Both the position numbers and the translations under genes were made by a program. Positions 10,812 through 21,207 of a stretch of 64,000 bases of DNA are shown one piece after another; within the stretch, counting starts at the first letter, position 1, and the number at the start of each line of letters is the position of its first letter. The notes beneath the pieces were generated by a model. It made no database searches. It was not told the DNA's origin and saw nothing but the letters and a program-made list of their open reading frames with translations. Source of the DNA: Pisolithus tinctorius (Eukaryota > Basidiomycota > Agaricomycetes > Boletales > Pisolithaceae); NCBI GenBank assembly GCA_024663395.1, contig JANFAH010000002.1:62001-126000 (forward strand), in the 5' to 3' direction.

Positions 10812-13370
10812 ATGTCCGACGATCTCAGCCTCCGCTGTTGGGTACGAGGTACCTCCGTCGATGCCACCTTCATTATCAAGATTTCACCAGCTGAAACCGT
10901 TGATACGCTCAAACAGCTTATAAAGGAATCCGCGTCACTTGAAGTGCCTGCTCTAGCTCTCCGACTATTCAAGCTCAAGGTTCCCCTGCGAAGACCCTAT
11001 AAGGAGACTCTCAATGGCGTCGCCCTCTCGACGGACGGGGAACTCTTGGATCCTTCGGATGAGATATCAGAGGTGTTCACGGCACCACCACCAACGCGCC
11101 ACATCCATATCATAGTGGGTATGGCGCAGTTGCGATCCAAGCTTTCCTGGCCACTCATACCTGCTTTGCAGATGCACCATACCCAGAGATCTACTACTGG
11201 TTTCGAGGCACAGATGCATCGGAAGAGCGAATGGTTCGGATCCGTTCGGATGCAAGTGTCACTGCGCTCAAACAGCAAATCCAAGACAGTCACAGTGATC
11301 TCCGTGATTTTCCCGATTCTTCCATCGGGCTGTTCGTGATCTCGGAGGGTCATCTCCTGGAGAGTCTCAACACGAACAATGACGGTACGCTTCTCAACGG
11401 AAGGCAGAAGATATCCGCATGTTTCGAGGGTACTACAGTTCTCGAGACTCTCTGTGTTGTTGTCCAGTTTCCACGCCAAGATGTCATTACTCTCAATTAC
11501 TGGATAATAGGTGAAGACATCCGCGCCATCTTCGGGGTTAAGGTCGCTATGACGCAGACGGTTTCTGACCTCAAGCGATTGATCAAAGGAGAAAACGCAG
11601 CTACCCTTCGCACCACGGACACGCGCCTGTTAACACTTTGGAACGTTTCCCTATTGTGCGACGATGCGCTAAAGCAAACAATTGAGGGTCTCGACCTCCG
11701 TCCCGAGAGATCTTTGCACAGTGTGAAGAGATTGTCCACGATCTTTGCAGAACCACCTGTTCCCGAGCATCTTCATATCATTGTCGGATTACCACATGCC
11801 GGTGAGCCGTCCGTCATGATCGCATCATAGCTCTGTCTAATTGTATATCCATGCGTAGAGCAGGGGCCCCCTTTGCATCCGCAACGCCTCGTGGCGGCAC
11901 AGCGAGGTGCTTTCCTTGCCCAAGTTAAGCCAAAGGCCCCGTCGTCCGTTTCGCGACCTTCCGAATTTTCTAAGTTCCAAGCGATCGATGGTCAGACTAT
12001 TTACTGCAACCGCCCTGCCGATGCTGTGGCCATCATACCTCCGACGTTGCTTCACCGTGCATTTGGTGACTTCCTTCATGACTGTGACGTGGTTGAACCG
12101 ACCTCCGAAGATAATTCTTTCGTGATGAAGCTGCACACTGTGATGTCAAACTATTATGATGATGAACGGCAGCGCGCTGTTCAACTCCGTGAGCTGTTTA
12201 AAGGGTGGGGCCTGACTTTCGTGCCCTCCGCGACGCATCACGGCTACGTGACGGATGGGGATATGCGCGAGGGAGAGTATCGCTATGCTATCGCCGAAAT
12301 CAAAAATGAAGTCGGTAGCACGCAAGCTGATCCCTACAACCAAGCGACTTTCTACTACATGGAATTTTCGAGACAGTACGCGGAAACGATGGCGTTGTCA
12401 CCTTTACCTTGCTTCATCATTCTTCTTTTTGGTCTGTTCAATTTGTTCCTGTTCGCTATGCACCATGAATAACCGTATTTTTCAATCAGGACCGTTAATT
12501 ATGTTTGCAGGAGCAGTGTGGAACGTTCGCCCGGTTATCCAACCTCTCTCGTTCGTTCTCCCACTCCACTACCATCCAACAGATACCTATATGCGGACCA
12601 AAGTGGCTCGTCACCTTAAAGCGTTTAAGAATGCTGTTGTCACGCTTAAAGGGTATTATCAAAGTCTCTCACTGAATAATAACCCATCCGGCTCGCACCA
12701 TTTGCAACTGTTCCCGTATCCCACCTCTTTCAAGCCTCTCGGAAGTAACGCTGACGCAACGAAAGAATTCAAATACACATCGCAGTACCCAAACAAGCTT
12801 ATCTTTTTTGGTACTCTTGCTGGCCAGCGCATTTGTATCAAGTTTGTGCGTCATTATTCGATGGAGGTTCACCGGTTCTCCGCTTCACGGGGACGGGCAC
12901 CAGCGCTCCGCGGCTTCGACGCGCTACATGGGGGATGGTACATGGTGGTGATGGATTCACTGGACGGTTACAAGGATCTCTGTGATGTCCACCCGCCTCC
13001 TTTGGTTTTCGAACGGATCAAAACCCACCTTGATGAGTTACATCAACATGGCTATGTTCATGGTGACGTTCGTAGCATGAACATTATGGTGTTGGGATCT
13101 GACATGACAGAGTTCATGTTCGTTGACTTCGACTGGGCGGGAAAGATCGGAGAGGTGCGGTATCCGCTGAATGTGAACAGAGAAATCTGGCGGCCCTCCG
13201 GGGTGTTCGATGGCGCTCTGATCGAGGCTCAGCATGATCTGTCCATGCTGGAACAGATAACCACGAGTTTCAACAAGGGGGACAAGCGCCGTGAGGATGA
13301 TCAGACACAGAGCGAGAATGTGGACGAGCCAGAAAGCAAGCGTCCGCGGCTGAATACAGGGCCTAACTAG
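10812..13370 (+). CDS. Crinkler (CRN) protein: ubiquitin-like repeats, nuclease-like and kinase-like domains
   Basis: Four exons (10812-11118, 11172-11801, 11859-12431, 12490-13370) join in frame to 797 codons including the stop, giving 796 aa with no stop inside. Residues about 1-310 hold three ubiquitin-like Crinkler header modules. The first has the LRLFKLKVPL stretch in place of the LxLFLAK motif and ends HIHIIVG; the third ends HLHIIVG. Residues about 330-500 resemble the PD-(D/E)XK nuclease-like domain of Crinklers, with E459-I-K461 followed by a DPYNQ motif. Residues about 510-780 form a fungal protein-kinase-like domain with HGD near 694 and DFD near 716. The C-terminus is basic (KRPRL). 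Crinklers are known as oomycete and fungal effectors or conflict proteins; the role here is inferred. The last intron has an unusual GTCTGT donor. An identical copy is at 18269-20827. Confidence 0.85.
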
Positions 13371-14638
13371 GTTAAGCCCCCCATGATGTGCCGTTACTCA
13401 TAATTAGGCTTGTTCGTACTACTTCCCCAATACCAGTAATAAGTACTGCCCTAAATACTGGCCAGTACTTGTACTTGTATGCAGAAAAAACACACTGGGC
13501 TATGGTAAGGTTTGCATGGCACATGTGGCTCTTAGGGGCTCGTTCCTAGTGAAAATGAGTACCCTGAAGGCAGTGACCTTTTTGGCAGGATATTCATGTC
13601 TTTTTCAGGTGAAGCTCAGTAGTTGATGCCCAGTCAAAACTTGCCAGGACAAAGTGGCTCCAGTTGGAACAGATCTGGGAACCATCAATGTTGATGGTTT
13701 GCAACAAGTGAGAATTTGCAACTTTTTATCACATTCTATGTTGCTTTTGGGAAGACACAAGCAAAATCTGTGAACAGAGGTCATCCTCCATCAAGGTGGG
13801 AAACTTTGCCATGTACTTCATACATCCATATCATAGTGGGTATGCAGTGGCTGTGATCCAAGCATGTTGGATGCATTTGGAGAAAGCACGTGATGTATTT
13901 ACTCCTGTTTCCTCTCCCCTTGCGATGTGATCAGCGATTCTACAAGTTATTTTATGCATGTCTAAGTTTATGCAAGAGATTGGGACTGCATTCTAAGGGA
14001 TTTTGCTAATATGGGTTAGGGTCAAAGTAGGCTCGAGTAGCATTGTGTCATGAAAATGGCGCAAACGCGCAAATCATATGGTGGTGTGAATTGCGCAAAC
14101 AGATGGACAAGAACAGAAATACAGTGATAATAGTAGTGATGATGGTTGATACACAATAAAAAAACAACATGGAGTGGAGGCGATGTGGATTGATATGAGG
14201 AAAACTGATGTGTGAATGGGAGCCTGAGGAGATATACATGATACGCAAATCAAGCAATGAGATGAATTGCGTGAATGGATAGATAAGGAAACTGACACAC
14301 ACGTGGGAGATGAGAGACTACAATGACAATATGGACAAGTATACATAGAAAAAGTATGCACGTGATGCAAATGATGGGCACCATGGATTTGCGTGATGGA
14401 AGAACAGGATGAATAGGGTATAATGTGAGAAACCAAGGAAATTGTAGAGGAGGATGGTTATGAGATATAAATAGAACAAGTTGATTAAAATAGACCTGAG
14501 GTGAATAGCACAAATGAGGGGAGGGTCTGGAATGCGTGACGAAGGGACGTGACATGATGAGTGACATAGATACAAAATTTTGAGACATTGAATGCTACCA
14601 CCAACAACCATCATCGCATCACACACGATCTAACAAGC
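13371..14638. other. Intergenic, with Crinkler relic and TTGCGCA motifs (left arm)
   Basis: No gene is seen. At about 13818-13862 a short stretch matches the exon 1/intron 1 border of the Crinkler gene (CATCCATATCATAGTGGGTA) with CpG-type differences, so it is a relic of a second copy. From 14040 to 14420 the motif TTGCGCAA or close variants recurs several times before the ParB-like gene. The stretch is AT-rich with scattered GATG/TGAT repeats. Confidence 0.5.
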
Positions 14639-16486
14639 ATGCCACTGAGAGCAACGAAACGCAGAGGTAAGGGCCAAGAGGGAGAAGGAAGCAAGGTAAG
14701 TGACAGGGTGAGATCGGCAGATGGATGAGAATGCTGATAGTATACATGATGAACAGCGAGTGAAGAATATGATGTTGCTGGATCAGCGAGGGATGCGTGG
14801 AGGGGGGTTAGAAGTTGAGGTAGAAGAAGTGAACATGCTGAACGAGAAGATGAAAGCAGCGCTGATGGGATATGCGCGACTGGACGTTCTCAAAAACCGA
14901 GAGAATTTGGAGTTTGGGAAATGGAACCCACGAAAACTGGTAAAGACACAGATCTCTGAGCTTGTTGAATCGTTTCAGGTAAACAGGGTACATCGGTTCA
15001 ACTGAGTGCATGCGATCCCATTGATCGTATCAAAGAGCCTGATCAAACAGGATACATATACGCTGGAGGATGTGCCAAGGGACGAGATTCCAATCCTGGA
15101 GATCGCGACGAACCACAGAGATGGGTGGAAGGTGTATGCAGCTGGAGGGCAACATCGATTGGAGGCGCTTGCGATCTGGTTTGAGAAGAAGAAAAAGCAA
15201 CTGGACGAGTTTGTGTCTCTGGAACAGTCAATCGCGAACAAGGATGTAGATGAGGTGGATGCGAACCAGCTGAAGAAATGGAACGAGGAGCAGAAGGCGG
15301 AGAAAGACAAGCTGGAGGCGATCATCGCATACGAAGGGCAATGGCTTGTGTCGCTGTTCGATGACAGTAAGTGATCACCTATGTCAGTGATGAATCTGAG
15401 GGCATATGTATGCGCAAATGGAGGTGTCAATTGATTTGCGCACAACAGAACTGTCGTATCACACAAGATAGGGATTGATGGTCACAGCGCAATTCACACT
15501 GTCGATCCATTTGCGCATATCAAGGTGTCACTGGATATGCGCGATACAGTTGGCTGACACGAAGATTTCTGTAGGCAAGATTGATGAAACCCTCACTCTC
15601 CATATTGCAAAGAACGAGACGAAACATGTCTACATGGAATCGCCAATGGAAGGACTGATTCAGTTCTTCAAGGCGATGAAGTCCAAACAGCAGACGTTCC
15701 ACAACATCAAGGCCATCCCTCAATCAAAAGGGAATGCCTCGAAGCAACACGATCTGCTGAGACAGGACTACGTGTGGGAGATGCTAACATATTTTGATTC
15801 AGCAGGGGTTCATTTCTGGCATGTGGATTTCATGGTATTTTCAGAATTCTACGCGACAATGTTTTCTAGCTATGGAGGGGTACGTGGATGTGTCATTATA
15901 TGGAAGGAACTCCGTTGACGATCAATACAAGATACTGGCATATATGGTCGGATGTCTGGAGAGGAGATTCCGGATGTGTTTCAATTCGGTGGAGGTGGAC
16001 GAGAAGAGTGTGAGGAGTCGTTTGGCGCGGCTTAGATCGAAGGATGTGAAGGACGCCCAAATCGCACAAGAACAACTGGACGCCATCGTCCAGCAGCTCA
16101 AAGATGCCAAGCTGATCCCAGAAGCTTACAGTGATGGGATACACACCGCAATCGACGAATGTTTCAAGCGCTGCATCAAGAATACGTCGGGAGTCCAAGA
16201 ATTTGGAAATCAGTCATCGTCAGAGTGGATGACATCGTATGCACAATATGCATCTGAGGTCCCAATGAAAATGCAAGCCGAGGTTGATGACATGGCGAGC
16301 CGTGGAGATCTGTCCAGGATCCGCCCTGAGACATGTCATGCATTGAAGACATGCGCCATCAAGGCGCACATCGTGCTGACATCGGACAGTCAGAGGGATG
16401 AGTTTGCTGGATTCCCACTGATGTCCAGTTCGATCTTCAAGGTCTTCAAGGTGCATTTACAACGCATACAACATGCTATTCTCGAG
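14639..16486 (+). pseudogene. ParB-like domain protein, copy 1 (3' end missing)
   Basis: Exons are 14639-14695, 14757-15366, 15575-15879 and 15932-16486, about 509 codons. They are placed by alignment to the second copy at 45748-61150. Exon 1 encodes a short basic start. In exon 2 the region around 14950-15170 looks like a ParB/sulfiredoxin fold: a helix (QISELVESF), IPLIVSK, a strand IPILEI and the motif AAGGQHRLEAL, which sits where ParB proteins have GxRR. Exon 2 then turns into a charged coiled coil (15180-15340). Exons 3-4 are conserved between the copies but match nothing I know. One in-frame TGA at 15003-15005 lies just before IPLIV, at a position where copy 2 has Ala. The gene stops at the palindrome junction in the intron after exon 4, so roughly the 3' half present in copy 2 is missing. 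Function unknown. Confidence 0.65.
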
Positions 16487-16563
16487 GTGCGTCATGTGCC
16501 ATACGTTCATGCCAATCAGCACAAATCATACTGCATGATGATTTGCGTGAGATACAAAGCAAT
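15076..16563. other. Unique spacer at palindrome centre
   Basis: These 1,488 bp lie between the two arms and occur once. They hold the end of exon 2, then exons 3 and 4, of the ParB-like gene on the plus strand. The gene breaks off in the intron after exon 4, where the right arm begins. A spacer of this length made of ordinary gene sequence is not what a missed sequencing-hairpin artefact normally leaves. Confidence 0.9.
15367..15574 (+). other. Intron 2 of ParB-like gene with TTTGCGCA cluster
   Basis: This 208-nt intron (GTAAGT...TGTAG) is much longer than the others here. It holds five TGCGCA-type motifs: ATGCGCAAAT, TTTGCGCAC, AGCGCAATT, TTTGCGCATA and ATGCGCGA. The same motif family occurs upstream of the gene. 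Confidence 0.55.
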
Positions 16564-17000
16564 GCACATCCTCCAGCGTATATGTATCCTGTTTGATCAG
16601 GCTCTTTGATACGATCAATGGGATCGCATGCACTCAGTTGAACCGATGTACCCTGTTTACCTGAAACGATTCAACAAGCTCAGAGATCTGTGTCTTTACC
16701 AGTTTTCGTGGGTTCCATTTCCCAAACTCCAAATTCTCTCGGTTTTTGAGAACGTCCAGTCGCGCATATCCCATCAGCGCTGCTTTCATCTTCTCGTTCA
16801 GCATGTTCACTTCTTCTACCTCAACTTCTAACCCCCCTCCACGCATCCCTCGCTGATCCAGCAACATCATATTCTTCACTCGCTGTTCATCATGTATACT
16901 ATCAGCATTCTCATCCATCTGCCGATCTCACCCTGTCACTTACCTTGCTTCCTTCTCCCTCTTGGCCCTTACCTCTGCGTTTCGTTGCTCTCAGTGGCAT
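16564..17000 (-). pseudogene. ParB-like gene 5' exons only (right arm)
   Basis: Mirror of 14639-15075. It holds exon 1 and about half of exon 2, and is cut at the palindrome junction before the GGQHR motif. Confidence 0.8.
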
Positions 17001-18268
17001 GCTTGTTAGATCGTGTGTGATGCGATGATGGTTGTTGGTGGTAGCATTCAATGTCTCAAAATTTTGTATCTATGTCACTCATCATGTCACGTCCCTTCGT
17101 CACGCATTCCAGACCCTCCCCTCATTTGTGCTATTCACCTCAGGTCTATTTTAATCAACTTGTTCTATTTATATCTCATAACCATCCTCCTCTACAATTT
17201 CCTTGGTTTCTCACATTATACCCTATTCATCCTGTTCTTCCATCACGCAAATCCATGGTGCCCATCATTTGCATCACGTGCATACTTTTTCTATGTATAC
17301 TTGTCCATATTGTCATTGTAGTCTCTCATCTCCCACGTGTGTGTCAGTTTCCTTATCTATCCATTCACGCAATTCATCTCATTGCTTGATTTGCGTATCA
17401 TGTATATCTCCTCAGGCTCCCATTCACACATCAGTTTTCCTCATATCAATCCACATCGCCTCCACTCCATGTTGTTTTTTTATTGTGTATCAACCATCAT
17501 CACTACTATTATCACTGTATTTCTGTTCTTGTCCATCTGTTTGCGCAATTCACACCACCATATGATTTGCGCGTTTGCGCCATTTTCATGACACAATGCT
17601 ACTCGAGCCTACTTTGACCCTAACCCATATTAGCAAAATCCCTTAGAATGCAGTCCCAATCTCTTGCATAAACTTAGACATGCATAAAATAACTTGTAGA
17701 ATCGCTGATCACATCGCAAGGGGAGAGGAAACAGGAGTAAATACATCACGTGCTTTCTCCAAATGCATCCAACATGCTTGGATCACAGCCACTGCATACC
17801 CACTATGATATGGATGTATGAAGTACATGGCAAAGTTTCCCACCTTGATGGAGGATGACCTCTGTTCACAGATTTTGCTTGTGTCTTCCCAAAAGCAACA
17901 TAGAATGTGATAAAAAGTTGCAAATTCTCACTTGTTGCAAACCATCAACATTGATGGTTCCCAGATCTGTTCCAACTGGAGCCACTTTGTCCTGGCAAGT
18001 TTTGACTGGGCATCAACTACTGAGCTTCACCTGAAAAAGACATGAATATCCTGCCAAAAAGGTCACTGCCTTCAGGGTACTCATTTTCACTAGGAACGAG
18101 CCCCTAAGAGCCACATGTGCCATGCAAACCTTACCATAGCCCAGTGTGTTTTTTCTGCATACAAGTACAAGTACTGGCCAGTATTTAGGGCAGTACTTAT
18201 TACTGGTATTGGGGAAGTAGTACGAACAAGCCTAATTATGAGTAACGGCACATCATGGGGGGCTTAAC
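17001..18268. other. Intergenic (right arm)
   Basis: Mirror of 13371-14638: AT-rich, with TTGCGCAA motifs and a short Crinkler relic near 17777-17821. No gene is seen. Confidence 0.5.
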
Positions 18269-20827
18269 CTAGTTAGGCCCTGTATTCAGCCGCGGACGCT
18301 TGCTTTCTGGCTCGTCCACATTCTCGCTCTGTGTCTGATCATCCTCACGGCGCTTGTCCCCCTTGTTGAAACTCGTGGTTATCTGTTCCAGCATGGACAG
18401 ATCATGCTGAGCCTCGATCAGAGCGCCATCGAACACCCCGGAGGGCCGCCAGATTTCTCTGTTCACATTCAGCGGATACCGCACCTCTCCGATCTTTCCC
18501 GCCCAGTCGAAGTCAACGAACATGAACTCTGTCATGTCAGATCCCAACACCATAATGTTCATGCTACGAACGTCACCATGAACATAGCCATGTTGATGTA
18601 ACTCATCAAGGTGGGTTTTGATCCGTTCGAAAACCAAAGGAGGCGGGTGGACATCACAGAGATCCTTGTAACCGTCCAGTGAATCCATCACCACCATGTA
18701 CCATCCCCCATGTAGCGCGTCGAAGCCGCGGAGCGCTGGTGCCCGTCCCCGTGAAGCGGAGAACCGGTGAACCTCCATCGAATAATGACGCACAAACTTG
18801 ATACAAATGCGCTGGCCAGCAAGAGTACCAAAAAAGATAAGCTTGTTTGGGTACTGCGATGTGTATTTGAATTCTTTCGTTGCGTCAGCGTTACTTCCGA
18901 GAGGCTTGAAAGAGGTGGGATACGGGAACAGTTGCAAATGGTGCGAGCCGGATGGGTTATTATTCAGTGAGAGACTTTGATAATACCCTTTAAGCGTGAC
19001 AACAGCATTCTTAAACGCTTTAAGGTGACGAGCCACTTTGGTCCGCATATAGGTATCTGTTGGATGGTAGTGGAGTGGGAGAACGAACGAGAGAGGTTGG
19101 ATAACCGGGCGAACGTTCCACACTGCTCCTGCAAACATAATTAACGGTCCTGATTGAAAAATACGGTTATTCATGGTGCATAGCGAACAGGAACAAATTG
19201 AACAGACCAAAAAGAAGAATGATGAAGCAAGGTAAAGGTGACAACGCCATCGTTTCCGCGTACTGTCTCGAAAATTCCATGTAGTAGAAAGTCGCTTGGT
19301 TGTAGGGATCAGCTTGCGTGCTACCGACTTCATTTTTGATTTCGGCGATAGCATAGCGATACTCTCCCTCGCGCATATCCCCATCCGTCACGTAGCCGTG
19401 ATGCGTCGCGGAGGGCACGAAAGTCAGGCCCCACCCTTTAAACAGCTCACGGAGTTGAACAGCGCGCTGCCGTTCATCATCATAATAGTTTGACATCACA
19501 GTGTGCAGCTTCATCACGAAAGAATTATCTTCGGAGGTCGGTTCAACCACGTCACAGTCATGAAGGAAGTCACCAAATGCACGGTGAAGCAACGTCGGAG
19601 GTATGATGGCCACAGCATCGGCAGGGCGGTTGCAGTAAATAGTCTGACCATCGATCGCTTGGAACTTAGAAAATTCGGAAGGTCGCGAAACGGACGACGG
19701 GGCCTTTGGCTTAACTTGGGCAAGGAAAGCACCTCGCTGTGCCGCCACGAGGCGTTGCGGATGCAAAGGGGGCCCCTGCTCTACGCATGGATATACAATT
19801 AGACAGAGCTATGATGCGATCATGACGGACGGCTCACCGGCATGTGGTAATCCGACAATGATATGAAGATGCTCGGGAACAGGTGGTTCTGCAAAGATCG
19901 TGGACAATCTCTTCACACTGTGCAAAGATCTCTCGGGACGGAGGTCGAGACCCTCAATTGTTTGCTTTAGCGCATCGTCGCACAATAGGGAAACGTTCCA
20001 AAGTGTTAACAGGCGCGTGTCCGTGGTGCGAAGGGTAGCTGCGTTTTCTCCTTTGATCAATCGCTTGAGGTCAGAAACCGTCTGCGTCATAGCGACCTTA
20101 ACCCCGAAGATGGCGCGGATGTCTTCACCTATTATCCAGTAATTGAGAGTAATGACATCTTGGCGTGGAAACTGGACAACAACACAGAGAGTCTCGAGAA
20201 CTGTAGTACCCTCGAAACATGCGGATATCTTCTGCCTTCCGTTGAGAAGCGTACCGTCATTGTTCGTGTTGAGACTCTCCAGGAGATGACCCTCCGAGAT
20301 CACGAACAGCCCGATGGAAGAATCGGGAAAATCACGGAGATCACTGTGACTGTCTTGGATTTGCTGTTTGAGCGCAGTGACACTTGCATCCGAACGGATC
20401 CGAACCATTCGCTCTTCCGATGCATCTGTGCCTCGAAACCAGTAGTAGATCTCTGGGTATGGTGCATCTGCAAAGCAGGTATGAGTGGCCAGGAAAGCTT
20501 GGATCGCAACTGCGCCATACCCACTATGATATGGATGTGGCGCGTTGGTGGTGGTGCCGTGAACACCTCTGATATCTCATCCGAAGGATCCAAGAGTTCC
20601 CCGTCCGTCGAGAGGGCGACGCCATTGAGAGTCTCCTTATAGGGTCTTCGCAGGGGAACCTTGAGCTTGAATAGTCGGAGAGCTAGAGCAGGCACTTCAA
20701 GTGACGCGGATTCCTTTATAAGCTGTTTGAGCGTATCAACGGTTTCAGCTGGTGAAATCTTGATAATGAAGGTGGCATCGACGGAGGTACCTCGTACCCA
20801 ACAGCGGAGGCTGAGATCGTCGGACAT
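18269..20827 (-). CDS. Crinkler (CRN) protein, right-arm copy
   Basis: Exact mirror of 10812-13370. Exons on the minus strand are 20521-20827, 19838-20467, 19208-19780 and 18269-19149, again 796 aa and intact. If the palindrome is real, the two genes are identical duplicates. Confidence 0.85.
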
Positions 20828-21207
20828 GGTCGATGGAAGTTGAGAACAAGAGTGGACACCACGGTGAGCAAAATGATGCTTATATCACACATTCAACGGC
20901 AAATTTGGCCCAGTCACTGCGGAAACGAGATTCGTGTGAATATCAAAGCCCTCCGGGCGCTCCTGGACGCATTTGGAAAAAATTAAAACATTACCATTTT
21001 ATTATTGATAATGAAATTTTAATCGTACGCGAATCTGTTGCTATCCGAGTGCGTCTTGGTAGTGATTGCCCAGCTGTTCGGGTAAGTCCCTTCAAAGAAT
21101 TCCAACCTCTGTCTGATCTCACAGACGATAAGCTATGTGCACGGTATGGTACGTGATACTTGTTTTCCAAACTACGCAATTCCAGCTGCTAACGCCAGAA
21201 CAAGCGA
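20828..21207. promoter_or_regulatory. Region upstream of the Crinkler gene (right arm)
   Basis: Mirror of 10432-10811. It separates the Crinkler start from the truncated OPT gene and holds no supported gene. Confidence 0.4.

Larger units (their letters stand above)
268..15075 (+). repeat. Left arm of giant inverted repeat
   Basis: Every base I compared in this arm is the complement of the base at 31639 minus its position, so it pairs with 16564-31371. The arm is 14,808 bp. The inner end falls in the ParB-like gene: 15075 pairs with 16564, and 15076/16563 no longer pair. The outer end falls inside a 161-bp satellite unit: 268 pairs with 31371, and 267/31372 do not. No difference between the arms was seen in genes, introns or tandem repeats. 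Confidence 0.95.

Noticed and set aside
14639..16486. Bacterial ParB or plasmid partition origin
   Set aside because: The gene has GT-AG introns and a fungal neighbourhood; only the fold is ParB-like.
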